This document shows, piece after piece, positions 9,281 through 18,885 of a stretch of DNA of 64,000 nt. This DNA comes from Algoriphagus formosus (GTDB lineage: Bacteria; Bacteroidota; Bacteroidia; Cytophagales; Cyclobacteriaceae), in NCBI RefSeq assembly GCF_002807035.1, contig NZ_NIUC01000002.1:1765267-1829266 (forward strand), in the 5' to 3' direction. Below the pieces are notes generated by a model. That model did not search any database, was not told the origin of the DNA, and saw nothing but the letters and a program-made list of their open reading frames with translations. The position numbers and the translations under genes were made by a program. Positions within the stretch are counted from its first letter, which is position 1. The number at the start of each line of letters is the position of its first letter.

Positions 9281-11902
9281 TTACTGATAGGTGGCCTTGA
9301 AAAAAGCCCGGTATTCTTCGATGTTTTTGGACCGGTTGAGGGTCTGGAAATTTTCTATGGAAATAAAGAAACTGTTCTCCTTGATTTGCTCGGTCAAATT
9401 GTCCGATTCAAATTTTTCCATAAAGATATCATAGTACTCTTTTGCTTTGTCAGCATTGTTGAACGGGCTAATGATAAAGATGGCATTCTCCTGATTCATA
9501 TTCATATTTCCCGTTCGCAACCTGGAATTTGAGAAGGTTTTTGCATGGAAGTTTTCTAGGTCACCGATTAGACTTTGAGACTCCTCTGCAAGCTCCGGAC
9601 TCATGACCAAGACCATGATATGCGTTTGGGAATCATTGACTTTAAATGGCGAGTCCGTCAAGTCAGGTTTTACTACTGTCGAATCTTCCATAGCCATGGC
9701 TTGTGCCGCAGAATCCAAGGCCGTCGAGTCAACCGGATTCAGCGCCGCCAATTCCTCGGCTGTCAGTAGGGGTTTTAGCATATTCCTTGCCAAATGCACC
9801 AAGCTCTCATCCTGAGAATTTTCAATGTACGATTCCAAGCGGGACCGAAAGCGATCCTTGCTTTCGATTTTTCCCGTCACCATGATATCCAAAAGCAGCA
9901 ATCGCTCTGTATTCCGTGTAAGCGGGTATTCCTCTAAAGTCTGTTGAATGATAGTTCGTGCCTGTCTCCAATTTCCTGCATAATATAAATTATAAGCCTG
10001 CTCATAATTTTCAGAAGATGCGAGATAGGCCAAATTCCCTGAGGCTGCATCTGGATTATTGACAGAGAAAGTGTATTGCGATTCAGGATATTCCCGGTTG
10101 AGACGACTGACATATTGCTGGAAATTCCCGTTTAGGTCTTTTTGGGCAAGGTAGAGTAGGTAATAGGCTTCAGGCTTTCGACTACTTGAGGGGTATTCGC
10201 GGACGACGGTTTCTAGATTGTCCACACTTGCCTCTATTTCTTCCAAATCGAAATATTGAAGCTTGCCAAGTTCGAAATAAGACTCCTCCAGTTCATCGTT
10301 GAGTTGGGCGATATCTTCTTCAGTTTTTGGAATCTGTGCCAAGAGACTTTCTAGGTCGGGCAATTGAGCTAATGGGTTATTTTCTTCAGAGATAGCGGTG
10401 GAATCTACCTTCTCCTCTATTTCCGTTTCAGGAGTGCTTTGAAAAGTGGCAGCGCTTCGACGCCAATTATCCTGTAGGGGACGAGTGCCCCATACTCTTC
10501 GGAATTCTATGGCTCCCTGCTGCATCGCCACTGCATTGTCAAAGTAAAATGATGATCCTGTTCCGCGATCTGCAAAGGCGAGGAGGTTGTCAAAAATCCC
10601 ACTGTTTTTAGGTTCTTCTTTTGCCCTTGCTTCTGCAAGTAGCCGTTCCTCTTCTCTCTGAATGAATTGCTCCGCGATGAGGCGCTGCTCCTCTTCACTC
10701 ATTCCACTAAGACGGACCAAACTATCATTACTCTGAATTCGCTCCACATGAAATACGAATTGATCCAGTACTTCTTTTTGGCTGGCAATGGAAGAAGCTG
10801 CGGGATCTGTAGGCTTGATAAAAGTCAGGGCAGAATCCAGGTAGTATTTAGTAGCACGGTAATCGACATACTCTTCAAGGTGGATTTCCGCAAGTTTTTG
10901 ATAGATGTATCCTTTTAGTCGAGGATTGCTGCCGGGCTCTTTGGCAGCCTGATGAAGTAAATCTACAGTCAGTGGAAGATCTCCCTGTTTCTCTTCAAAA
11001 AGTGCCCGCTCATATACGACTACATCTTTGAGTTCCTTATTTTTCGGATCATCGTAAAGTGACTCGTAGTAGTTTCTGACTTTGCGAAGGTCTTTCGATG
11101 CATTTAATTCAGCTACTTGTTGGGCAAAAAGTTGGGAATAAAATGCCCGCTCGTAGGGTGGATTGCCCTCAAGTGCTTTTCTGTAAAAGTCATAGGCCAA
11201 ATTATCCAAGCCCTCCCGCTGATAGCGCTGGGCTAAGATGAAGTAGATTCTGGAAGCTTCCTTGTTGTTTTTCGCATACTCGATTGCCCGGTCTAGGGAG
11301 CCAATGACACCATTTTGATCGTTTCGCTTTTCATAATAGTAAGCTAGGGTGCGGTAGAGATCGTAGCGATTTTCATCAGAGATTTTTTCTTCCTTGGAAA
11401 GGTAGTCTATGGTAAAATTCGCATTTTCGATTTCGCCTAAATCGACATAGAGGCGCAGTAAGGCGATTAGGACTTGGTGACGAAGATCGGCGTCCTTGCT
11501 TTCTACATTGACATACTTGAGTGCGTTTTTAGCATCGTCAAAGTTAGCCTGCATGTAGTCGATTTTTCCCAAAAGAAAATAACTATCATCCACCCACTTG
11601 GAGATACGGTGCCATTCGATGGCCTTGGAAGCCAACTCGCGGGCAGACTCGAGTTTTTCTTTGGAGGATTGAATCACTCCCGAATCCAAAGGGATAAAGA
11701 CCGGTAATATTTGGGTGTAGTCTTCCTTGTAATTCTGTTGATTTTCATCCAACACCTCCTGAATTTTCACATCTGCGAGGTAATAAGCATTGTAGTGGGA
11801 GGTGAGATTATGAAATGCCCGATTGGTAAAGGTGTCCCGTTCGGATGAGCAGGCCACCAAAAGAAAAAGGGATATAGAAAACAGGCGTTTTGAAAAGCGC
11901 AT
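9281..11902 (-). CDS. porW: Type IX secretion lipoprotein PorW/SprE (TPR protein)
   Basis: 873 residues from the ATG at 11902. This start was chosen because it gives a short signal with the lipobox LVAC followed by SSERD; a longer frame upstream would bury the signal. The body is a long run of tetratricopeptide-like helical repeats (for example YFILAQRYQREGLDNLAYDFYRKAL, quoted here as its parts YFILAQRYQ and LAYDFYRKAL). A low-complexity linker follows at about 730–770, then a C-terminal domain of about 110 residues. PorW/SprE is an outer-membrane-associated lipoprotein needed for type IX secretion, thought to connect the GldK/N ring with the translocon. Pairing with a peptidoglycan synthase 3 nt downstream is notable. 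Confidence 0.85.
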   Translation of the reverse strand: MRFSKRLFSISLFLLVACSSERDTFTNRAFHNLTSHYNAYYLADVKIQEVLDENQQNYKEDYTQILPVFIPLDSGVIQSSKEKLESARELASKAIEWHRISKWVDDSYFLLGKIDYMQANFDDAKNALKYVNVESKDADLRHQVLIALLRLYVDLGEIENANFTIDYLSKEEKISDENRYDLYRTLAYYYEKRNDQNGVIGSLDRAIEYAKNNKEASRIYFILAQRYQREGLDNLAYDFYRKALEGNPPYERAFYSQLFAQQVAELNASKDLRKVRNYYESLYDDPKNKELKDVVVYERALFEEKQGDLPLTVDLLHQAAKEPGSNPRLKGYIYQKLAEIHLEEYVDYRATKYYLDSALTFIKPTDPAASSIASQKEVLDQFVFHVERIQSNDSLVRLSGMSEEEQRLIAEQFIQREEERLLAEARAKEEPKNSGIFDNLLAFADRGTGSSFYFDNAVAMQQGAIEFRRVWGTRPLQDNWRRSAATFQSTPETEIEEKVDSTAISEENNPLAQLPDLESLLAQIPKTEEDIAQLNDELEESYFELGKLQYFDLEEIEASVDNLETVVREYPSSSRKPEAYYLLYLAQKDLNGNFQQYVSRLNREYPESQYTFSVNNPDAASGNLAYLASSENYEQAYNLYYAGNWRQARTIIQQTLEEYPLTRNTERLLLLDIMVTGKIESKDRFRSRLESYIENSQDESLVHLARNMLKPLLTAEELAALNPVDSTALDSAAQAMAMEDSTVVKPDLTDSPFKVNDSQTHIMVLVMSPELAEESQSLIGDLENFHAKTFSNSRLRTGNMNMNQENAIFIISPFNNADKAKEYYDIFMEKFESDNLTEQIKENSFFISIENFQTLNRSKNIEEYRAFFKATYQ

Positions 11903-12033
11903 GAAGGCAATTGCAATTGAGCTAGCAAAATAGTCTTTATTGTACAAAGGAAGAACGATTTGGCTTTTCTATTTATTTCAAAAGACAGGCCACTGCTTCG
12001 AATGGCCAAAAATATTTACCTATTTTTAAGAAA

Positions 12034-12279
12034 ATGAATTCAGATCAAAAGGACTCTAAAGGCAACAAAGGTAAGTACCCGGGGAATTATCCCACTTTTG
12101 TCAAATATATCGGTTTGTCTTTTCAGCTGTTTGCTATCATCGGAGGAGGAACTTGGCTGGGCTGGTGGATTCAGCAGCGATCTGACATGAAATTCCCGGT
12201 TTGGATTCTGTTTTTCAGCTTTCTTTCGGTTTTTATTGCCTTCTATCAATTGTGGCTTTCAATCAAACGGGATGGTTAA
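12034..12279 (+). CDS. AtpZ/AtpI family small membrane protein
   Basis: 81 residues with two transmembrane helices (about 25–45 and 53–73). A glycine-rich turn GGGTWLGWWIQQ lies between them, typical of AtpZ/AtpI proteins encoded first in ATP synthase operons. Members assist c-ring assembly or divalent cation uptake; which applies here cannot be told. It is the first gene of the ATP synthase operon, about 130 nt from the divergent porW/sprE. Confidence 0.8.
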   Translation: MNSDQKDSKGNKGKYPGNYPTFVKYIGLSFQLFAIIGGGTWLGWWIQQRSDMKFPVWILFFSFLSVFIAFYQLWLSIKRDG

Positions 12280-12320
12280 TTTGCAGATTTGAGGTACCTT
12301 TGCCCAAAATTTAATGCCCT

Positions 12321-12704
12321 GTGAAGCTCCTTCAAAACTTACATTTCCGCTTCTTCCTACTTTCAGCAATCATTGCTCTTTTGATTTTGGGACTGCAAGT
12401 GCTTTTCCCGGTAATTATTCACGAACGGATCTGGCACATTTATTTTTTCTTGCTAATCCTGTCATTTTTGATCGCTTTATTGAATTCAGCCTTATTAAAA
12501 GCATTTGCTGAAAATTTCTTTCATATTTCCGTTTTGGCTATGATTCTGAGGTTAGTTGCCTCATTAGTTTTTGTTGGAGTGGAAGTTTGGCCCGGGATGG
12601 AGAATATTATTTTGTTTATAGCTGATTTCTTTGTGATTTTTTTGTTCTACTTAATATTTGATATCTACGCCTTTCTATCTAACTTGCGCCCGATTTCGAA
12701 GTAG
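12321..12704 (+). CDS. Small membrane protein in the ATP synthase operon (AtpI position)
   Basis: 127 residues starting with GTG at 12321; the sequence is almost entirely hydrophobic with four predicted membrane helices. No family motif was recognised. It sits between the AtpZ-like gene and atpB, where many Bacteroidota encode a poorly conserved AtpI-like protein, so a role in assembly of the membrane sector is plausible. A short ATG frame at 12314 overlaps in another phase and is probably not used. Confidence 0.65.
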   Translation: MKLLQNLHFRFFLLSAIIALLILGLQVLFPVIIHERIWHIYFFLLILSFLIALLNSALLKAFAENFFHISVLAMILRLVASLVFVGVEVWPGMENIILFIADFFVIFLFYLIFDIYAFLSNLRPISK

Positions 12705-12723
12705 CCCTCAAAAAATAGAGTTG

Positions 12724-13752
12724 ATGACGCGCAAAATCCTGGTTCTAAGTATTTTATTTTCAGCTTTTTTGCTGTTCAATACAAATTCATCTTTCGCCGC
12801 AGGTTCTGAAGAAGACAAAACAAGCTTCATCATGCACCACGTGAAAGATTCCCATGAGTGGCACTTTGCGACTTTTGGACATACTCATGTGACACTTCCA
12901 CTACCGGTTATTGTCTATTCTTCTGACAGAGGTTTGGAATTTTTCTCTTCTACAGATTTCCAAAATCATGATACACATGCTTTCGGAAAAGAATATGCAC
13001 ATGAAGGTTACTACATCGATGAGCATGATCATTTGGGTCGTGTAGATGGCGCAAGTTTTATCGAGCTTTCCATAACCAAAAATGTCGTGATGATGTTTAT
13101 CGTCATGTTCGTTTTGGCCTACGTGGCACTATCAGCTGCTAATCACTACAAGAAAAACGGGGCAGTTGCACCAAAAGGCGCTGCAGCACTTATTGAGCCG
13201 ATTGTGATCTTCGTGCGGGATGAAATCGCGGAGAAGTCCATCGGGCCAAAATACAAGAAGTTTGTACCGTATTTGATCACGCTATTCTTGTTTATTTGGT
13301 TTGGTAACCTACTTGGACTACTTCCAGGTGCGGCCAACTTGACTGGGAATATTGCAGTGACGATGACCTTGGCGGTTTTGACTTTCATCATTACCAATGT
13401 CAATGGAAATAAGGATTACTGGAAGCACGTGTTTGCTACACCGGGAGTTCCGATTCCAATGCTTTTGATCATTGTGCCGGTAGAAATCATCGGTTTGTTC
13501 ACTAAGCCATTTGCCTTGATGGTCCGACTCTTTGTCGCGATCACAGCCGGTCACATTGTGATCCTAGGTTTCATTGCCTTGGCATTCATCTTCGAATCTT
13601 ACGCTATTGGGGTAGTTTCTACCGTGATGGTAACATTTATTAATATTATCGAATTATTGGTGGCCACTATTCAGGCCTATGTATTTACGCTTTTCACAGC
13701 GATGTACATCGGTGGGGCAGTAGCCGAACATGCTCATGATGAGCATCATTAA
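12724..13752 (+). CDS. atpB: ATP synthase F0 subunit a
   Basis: 342 residues from the ATG at 12724. An earlier ATG at 12658 would overlap the preceding gene and hide the signal peptide (…FNTNSSFAAG), a feature usual for Bacteroidota AtpB. After a His-rich periplasmic segment come five to six membrane helices. The essential Arg of the proton half-channel is visible in LMVRLFVAITAGH (about residue 265). Together with the c ring it carries protons through F0. The C-terminus is His-rich. The gene is followed by atpE after 37 nt. Confidence 0.95.
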   Translation: MTRKILVLSILFSAFLLFNTNSSFAAGSEEDKTSFIMHHVKDSHEWHFATFGHTHVTLPLPVIVYSSDRGLEFFSSTDFQNHDTHAFGKEYAHEGYYIDEHDHLGRVDGASFIELSITKNVVMMFIVMFVLAYVALSAANHYKKNGAVAPKGAAALIEPIVIFVRDEIAEKSIGPKYKKFVPYLITLFLFIWFGNLLGLLPGAANLTGNIAVTMTLAVLTFIITNVNGNKDYWKHVFATPGVPIPMLLIIVPVEIIGLFTKPFALMVRLFVAITAGHIVILGFIALAFIFESYAIGVVSTVMVTFINIIELLVATIQAYVFTLFTAMYIGGAVAEHAHDEHH

Positions 13753-13756
13753 TTAG

Positions 13757-14047
<291 letters not shown>

Positions 14048-14122
14048 AAATTGATTGGGGAATGGCGTTAGGCCTTTCCCCTTTCTTACTTATCTATTGG
14101 ACAAACAGAAAAATCACACATC

Positions 14123-14617
14123 ATGGATTTGATTACTCCCGGTTCCGGTCTTATTTTCTGGCAGCTAATTGGCTTCCTGGGATTGCTTTTCATCTTGATC
14201 AAATTTGCCTGGAAACCTATGCTGGCAGCTTTGGAAGAGCGCGAAAGCACTATTGAAAATGCTCTTAAGCAGGCTGAGATCGCCCGAAATGAAATGGCTA
14301 ATCTAAAGGCCGAAAATGAAAAGCTATTGGCAGAAGCTCGTCTTGAAAGAGACAATATCTTGAAGAAAGCTCAAGAAGCTTCCAATAAAATGATCGAAGA
14401 GGCTAAGACCGAAGCGCAAAAGCAAGGTGCTCAGCTGATCGAAAATGCTAAAGCTGTAATTGAAACAGAAAAGAAAGCTGCCTTGACAGAAGTGAAGAAT
14501 CAAGTAGCTGCTTTGACCCTAGAAGTAACAGAGAAATTATTGAAGAAAAACCTGTCTGACGATGCTTCACAGAAAGCATTGGTTGACGAGTTTGTTAAAG
14601 ACCTGAAGCTAAACTAA
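14123..14617 (+). CDS. atpF: ATP synthase F0 subunit b
   Basis: 164 residues: one N-terminal membrane helix (about 8–28) followed by a continuous charged coiled coil rich in Ala, Glu and Lys, which is the peripheral stalk. It starts 75 nt after atpE and ends 10 nt before atpH. Length and architecture are normal. Confidence 0.95.
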   Translation: MDLITPGSGLIFWQLIGFLGLLFILIKFAWKPMLAALEERESTIENALKQAEIARNEMANLKAENEKLLAEARLERDNILKKAQEASNKMIEEAKTEAQKQGAQLIENAKAVIETEKKAALTEVKNQVAALTLEVTEKLLKKNLSDDASQKALVDEFVKDLKLN

Positions 14618-14627
14618 TCCAATCTCC

Positions 14628-15188
14628 ATGTCAAATCATCGAGTAGCCTCCCGTTATGCCAAGTCAATCTTGGAGTTGGCCCTTGAAAAAGGAGTATTGG
14701 AGGAAGTGCATGCAGACTTTCAAAAACTTAGCGCTATTGCGAAAAGCAACAGTGATTTAGGTTTTGCCTTGAAAAATCCGGTTTTGTCTTCCGATAAAAA
14801 ACTCAAAGTCTTGAAAGCTTTGTTTGCGGAAGGTGCTCAACCTATGACTTTGACTTTTTTCGAGATCGTTTCTCGAAAAAACCGTGAAGCGATTCTTTTG
14901 GATGTAGCCAAAGAATTTGAAGCGCAATACAATCTACATAAGTCTATTCAGGTAGCCTATTTGACCACTACTTTCCAAATTGACGATGCGATGCGTTCGG
15001 AATTTGAGAGAATTGTGAAGGAAATTTCCGGCTTAAAGACCGTACAGTTGGTTGAAAAAGTCGATCCTAATCTGATTGGAGGATTTATCCTGAAGGTCAA
15101 TGACCGTCAGTTGGATGAATCTCTAAGCAGCAAATTGAGAATTCTTAAAATGGAATTCCAAGAAAACCATTACGAAAGTAAAATCTAA
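14628..15188 (+). CDS. atpH: ATP synthase F1 subunit delta
   Basis: 186 residues. The N-terminal helical domain begins with VASRYAKSILELALEKG, and the C-terminal part contains the family signature region around VDPNLIGGFILKVNDRQLD. It joins the peripheral stalk to the alpha3beta3 head. Lies 10 nt after atpF and 27 nt before atpA. Confidence 0.95.
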   Translation: MSNHRVASRYAKSILELALEKGVLEEVHADFQKLSAIAKSNSDLGFALKNPVLSSDKKLKVLKALFAEGAQPMTLTFFEIVSRKNREAILLDVAKEFEAQYNLHKSIQVAYLTTTFQIDDAMRSEFERIVKEISGLKTVQLVEKVDPNLIGGFILKVNDRQLDESLSSKLRILKMEFQENHYESKI

Positions 15189-15215
15189 TCAAAAAAGCAT
15201 TAATCAATCGATATC

Positions 15216-16793
15216 ATGGCAGAAGTAAGACCAGATGAAGTTTCGGCAATCCTAAGAGAGCAACTTGCAGGAGCCCGAACAGAAGCCGAACTCGAAGAAG
15301 TGGGTACAGTCCTCCAAGTAGGGGATGGGGTAGCCCGTATCTATGGACTTTCTAAGGCGCAGGCCGGTGAATTGCTTGAATTCGACAATGGTCTGAAAGC
15401 AATGGTTCTTAACCTGGAAGAGGACAATGTCGGTGCCGTACTTTTCGGTGACTCTAAGGTCATCAAAGAAGGCGATACAGTAAAGCGTACCAAAAAGATT
15501 GCCTCCATCCAAGTGGGTGAAGGAATGCTTGGCCGTGTAGTAGATACACTTGGTCAGCCTATCGATGGTAAAGGTCCTATCGCCGGTGACTTGTACGAAA
15601 TGCCATTGGAGCGTAAAGCCCCTGGTGTAATCTACCGTCAGCCGGTAACTGAGCCTCTTCAGACTGGTATCAAATCTATCGATGCGATGATTCCAATCGG
15701 TAGAGGACAGCGGGAATTGGTAATTGGTGACCGTCAGACTGGTAAGACTGCGGTAGTTATCGATACCATCCTTAACCAAAAGGAATTTTACGATAAAGGA
15801 GAGCCGGTATTCTGTATCTACGTAGCCGTAGGTCAGAAAGCATCTACCGTAGCAGGTGTAGTTGCTGCCTTGGAAAAAGGGGGAGCTCTTCCATACACAG
15901 TTGTTGTATCTGCAGCAGCCTCTGATCCTGCTCCAATGCAGTTCTTTGCACCATTTACCGGTGCGGCGATTGGTGAATTCTTCCGTGATACCGGACGTCC
16001 TGCTTTGGTGGTTTATGATGACCTTTCCAAGCAAGCCGTTGCTTACCGTGAAGTTTCTCTTCTTTTGAGAAGACCTCCGGGACGTGAAGCTTACCCTGGT
16101 GATGTATTCTACTTGCACTCCAGATTGCTAGAAAGAGCTGCGAAAATCAACAAGTCTGACACGATTGCGCAGCAGATGAACGACCTTCCTGAGTCTATCA
16201 AGCCTTTGGTGAAAGGTGGAGGTTCTTTGACCGCCCTTCCTATCATCGAAACGCAAGCAGGTGACGTTTCCGCTTATATCCCAACGAACGTGATTTCCAT
16301 TACTGACGGACAGATCTTCTTGGAGACTAACCTCTTCAACTCCGGTATCCGTCCTGCGATCAACGTAGGTATCTCTGTATCCCGTGTAGGTGGTAACGCG
16401 CAGATCAAGTCCATGAAAAAAGTAGCCGGTACTTTGAAGTTGGATCAGGCACAGTTCCGTGAATTGGAAGCATTTGCCAAGTTCGGTTCTGACCTAGATG
16501 CCACTACCAAGCGTACCATCGAAAGAGGTCGTCGTAACCAGGAAATCTTGAAGCAGCCTCAGTACTCTCCGGTATCTGTAGCGCATCAGGTAGCTATCAT
16601 CTATGCTTCTACCCGAGGTTTGATGGATACAGTTCCTGTGGAGAAAGCTAGAGCTTTTGAAAAAGACTTCTACACCCTATTGGATACTTCTTACCCTGAA
16701 GCTTTGGATTTGATCCTAGGTGGTAAGATTGACGATGCAGGGGAAGTATTGAAGAAAGCTGCCGCAGAATTGGCACCTAAATTCGCAAAATAA
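15216..16793 (+). CDS. atpA: ATP synthase F1 subunit alpha
   Basis: 525 residues. The non-catalytic nucleotide-binding subunit shows the Walker A loop [10 protein letters not shown] at about 170–180 and the family segment [19 protein letters not shown]. The C-terminal helical domain begins after the conserved [18 protein letters not shown] hairpin sits in the gap to atpG. A long antisense open frame within this gene (15252–16118) is a by-product of codon bias. Confidence 0.97.
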   Translation: MAEVRPDEVSAILREQLAGARTEAELEEVGTVLQVGDGVARIYGLSKAQAGELLEFDNGLKAMVLNLEEDNVGAVLFGDSKVIKEGDTVKRTKKIASIQVGEGMLGRVVDTLGQPIDGKGPIAGDLYEMPLERKAPGVIYRQPVTEPLQTGIKSIDAMIPIGRGQRELVIGDRQTGKTAVVIDTILNQKEFYDKGEPVFCIYVAVGQKASTVAGVVAALEKGGALPYTVVVSAAASDPAPMQFFAPFTGAAIGEFFRDTGRPALVVYDDLSKQAVAYREVSLLLRRPPGREAYPGDVFYLHSRLLERAAKINKSDTIAQQMNDLPESIKPLVKGGGSLTALPIIETQAGDVSAYIPTNVISITDGQIFLETNLFNSGIRPAINVGISVSRVGGNAQIKSMKKVAGTLKLDQAQFRELEAFAKFGSDLDATTKRTIERGRRNQEILKQPQYSPVSVAHQVAIIYASTRGLMDTVPVEKARAFEKDFYTLLDTSYPEALDLILGGKIDDAGEVLKKAAAELAPKFAK

Positions 16794-16805
16794 ATCAGAA
16801 TCCAT

Positions 16806-16825
16806 CCGGAGGTGAAAGCCTCCGG
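16806..16825 (+). promoter_or_regulatory. Intercistronic hairpin between atpA and atpG
   Basis: A perfect 7-bp GC-rich stem, CCGGAGG/CCTCCGG, with loop TGAAAG starts 13 nt after the atpA stop. No U run follows, so it is more likely an mRNA-stabilising or processing element than a terminator. It could help set the alpha-to-gamma ratio. Confidence 0.5.
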
Positions 16826-16852
16826 TATTTATACTAGAAGAAACACGCACGA

Positions 16853-17728
16853 ATGGCTAACCTGAAGGAAGTAAAGCAGCGGATTACCTCGGTAGTGTCC
16901 ACACAGCAGATCACCAAAGCCATGAAAATGGTTTCGGCTGCCAAGCTGAGAAGGGCACAAGACCGGATCGTTCAGATGCGTCCTTATTCGCAGAAGCTGA
17001 CCGCTATCCTCAACAATGTCTCTGCCTCTTCTGAGGGAGCTGCAGATATCGTTTATGCTCAAAAGCGGGAAGTGAAGAAGGTCCTGATTATTCCGATCAC
17101 TTCGGATAAGGGACTTTGTGGTGCCTTCAATTCTAATATTATCAAGGCAACCAACGCCGCTATTCGGCAGCAATTTGAAGGTAAAGAGATTACTATCCTT
17201 CCTTTGGGAAAGAAAGCTTTTGAAGCCTTCAAAAAGACAGATTATACCCTCGTTGATCAATTCTACGGAGTATTCTTAGACTTGTCTTTCGACGTAGTGC
17301 GAGAGGCAGCTGAATTCGCCATGGATGGTTTTGCAGCAGGTGATTACGATCAGGTGACATTGGTGTACAACGAATTCAAAAACGTAGCTACTCAAATCGT
17401 CCAAACGGAGCAGTTTTTGCCAATGGCAAAAGAGGAGACCGAAGAGGAAGCAACGACTGCTGAGACAGACTATATCCTTGAGCCTTCTCGAGCTTATATT
17501 ATCGAAGAATTGGTACCAACATCCTTGAAGATTCAGGTCTACAAGGCCGTCCTGGAAAGCAATGCTTCCGAGCATGGTGCCCGAATGACAGCGATGGATA
17601 AAGCAACTGAGAACGCGGGTGAGCTATTGAAGGAGCTTCGTTTGATGTACAACCGTACACGTCAAGCGGCAATTACCAACGAAATCTTGGAGATTGTGGC
17701 CGGTGCCAACGCACTCGAAGGCAGTTAA
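16853..17728 (+). CDS. atpG: ATP synthase F1 subunit gamma
   Basis: 291 residues. The rotating central stalk subunit: the N-terminal coiled coil contains RITSVVSTQQITKAMKMVSA and the C-terminal helix contains the family signature near the end (NRTRQAAITNEILEIVAGAN). The mid-region TSDKGLCGAFNSNI is the expected Rossmann-like part. It is the last gene of the operon; beta (atpD) and epsilon (atpC) are not in the window, as is usual for Cytophagales, where they form a separate locus. Confidence 0.96.
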   Translation: MANLKEVKQRITSVVSTQQITKAMKMVSAAKLRRAQDRIVQMRPYSQKLTAILNNVSASSEGAADIVYAQKREVKKVLIIPITSDKGLCGAFNSNIIKATNAAIRQQFEGKEITILPLGKKAFEAFKKTDYTLVDQFYGVFLDLSFDVVREAAEFAMDGFAAGDYDQVTLVYNEFKNVATQIVQTEQFLPMAKEETEEEATTAETDYILEPSRAYIIEELVPTSLKIQVYKAVLESNASEHGARMTAMDKATENAGELLKELRLMYNRTRQAAITNEILEIVAGANALEGS

Positions 17729-17750
17729 TCCCAATCCCAAAAATAGATTC

Positions 17751-17783
17751 AAACCACAACTTGAAAAGGTTGTGGTTTTTTTG
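17751..17783 (+). terminator. Terminator of the ATP synthase operon
   Basis: A 10-bp stem AAACCACAAC/GTTGTGGTTT with an 8-nt loop is followed by a run of T, 22 nt after the atpG stop. Confidence 0.92.
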
Positions 17784-17823
17784 TGGGATTTTAATAAATT
17801 GAACTAAAGTTTTTAAATAGGCG

Positions 17824-18885
17824 ATGTTTAATTTACCTACAGAAAGTAGTCTTCCTGTCTCACTTTTATCTTCTACTTTTGGAAAGACCTCAGCAACTTA
17901 TAAATTCTACTGGTTTCTCTCCATAGTTCAGCTACTTGAAGAAGAAGGTGCCATACTTGAAAAAAAGAAAATCTTTGCAAGAATGCTTGCAAATGCATGG
18001 TACCCTGTTAATTATTTCAGGATTTCGTTTGGTAAACAAGATAAAGTTCATCAAGCTGTTTCTTTTTTTAAGGAGGAAAGAAAAATTCCAATTGATTTTG
18101 CTAGGGTAAAAGTTTGGGAGAAAATACTGTCATTCAATGATTCTCAATCTATCTCAATTCTTTCACATTTTGATAATCAAGTGCCTCACTGGTTTCTTTC
18201 GCCTTGGTTTCCAAGAATGAGTAAACGACAGATTTATTCTAGTTCTAAAGATTTAAAAAAGTGGAGTCCATATTTTTTAGACGCAGATTTTATTGAAATT
18301 AATCCATTGTGGAAACCTTACTTGTTGAAAAATGCTGGAATTCTAAAGGATTTTTGCTTCTGGAATTTGAGCCTTTTTTTGCAAAAGCATAATCCAAACG
18401 TCCCTGATATTCCCAATAAACTCATTAAGCCAATTAGCAGGGCATCACTTATTAAACAAAAGAAAAGTTTTTGGAATTTTTATTTTGATGAAGTCAAAGA
18501 GCAGAAGTGCATCTATTCTGGAGAAATTCTAACCTCAAATAATTATGTTTTGGATCATTTCGTACCATATAACTTTGTTTCTCATGACTTGAATTGGAAT
18601 TTGGTACCAGCTCATGCTTCAACGAATGGGTCAAAAAGTGACAAGCTTCCACCTCTAAATCGATATTTTGACTCTTTTTTTGAAATCCAAAAAAAAGCTT
18701 TTCAAGTAGTCTTTAAGAAAAATCCAGACTCAAAGTTTATTGAGGACTATTTATCAATTTTTCCCTCTCTTGAGAGTTCTCAGTATTCTGGTTTGTCAAA
18801 GATAAGATTTAAAGAAACGATTGAGCCTTTAATTACTATTGCTCACAATAATGGCTTTGAATTCTATGATCCTAAAGCAAAATAA
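17824..18885 (+). CDS. HNH endonuclease domain protein
   Basis: 353 residues, visibly AT-richer and richer in Phe, Lys, Asn and Ser than the ATP synthase genes before it. The last third holds an HNH (beta-beta-alpha-metal) nuclease: KCIYSGE at about 228–234, YVLDHFVPYNF with D244–H245, then NWNLVPAHASTNGSKSDKLP with Asn259, Asn268 and Lys271. Only one Cys is present, so there is no zinc-ribbon. The N-terminal 210 residues match nothing I recognise; they are helical and aromatic-rich and could bind DNA or sense a trigger. Its 3' end overlaps the next gene by 20 nt, so the two are translationally coupled. Target and role are unknown; restriction or defence is an inference. Confidence 0.8.
   Translation: MFNLPTESSLPVSLLSSTFGKTSATYKFYWFLSIVQLLEEEGAILEKKKIFARMLANAWYPVNYFRISFGKQDKVHQAVSFFKEERKIPIDFARVKVWEKILSFNDSQSISILSHFDNQVPHWFLSPWFPRMSKRQIYSSSKDLKKWSPYFLDADFIEINPLWKPYLLKNAGILKDFCFWNLSLFLQKHNPNVPDIPNKLIKPISRASLIKQKKSFWNFYFDEVKEQKCIYSGEILTSNNYVLDHFVPYNFVSHDLNWNLVPAHASTNGSKSDKLPPLNRYFDSFFEIQKKAFQVVFKKNPDSKFIEDYLSIFPSLESSQYSGLSKIRFKETIEPLITIAHNNGFEFYDPKAK

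Noticed and set aside
14062..14256. 64-codon frame between atpE and atpF
   Set aside because: It overlaps atpF out of frame and has no start context; atpF is clear.
15252..16118. A 288-codon open frame antisense to atpA
   Set aside because: It lies wholly within a well-conserved gene, has no family resemblance and is explained by the codon use of atpA.
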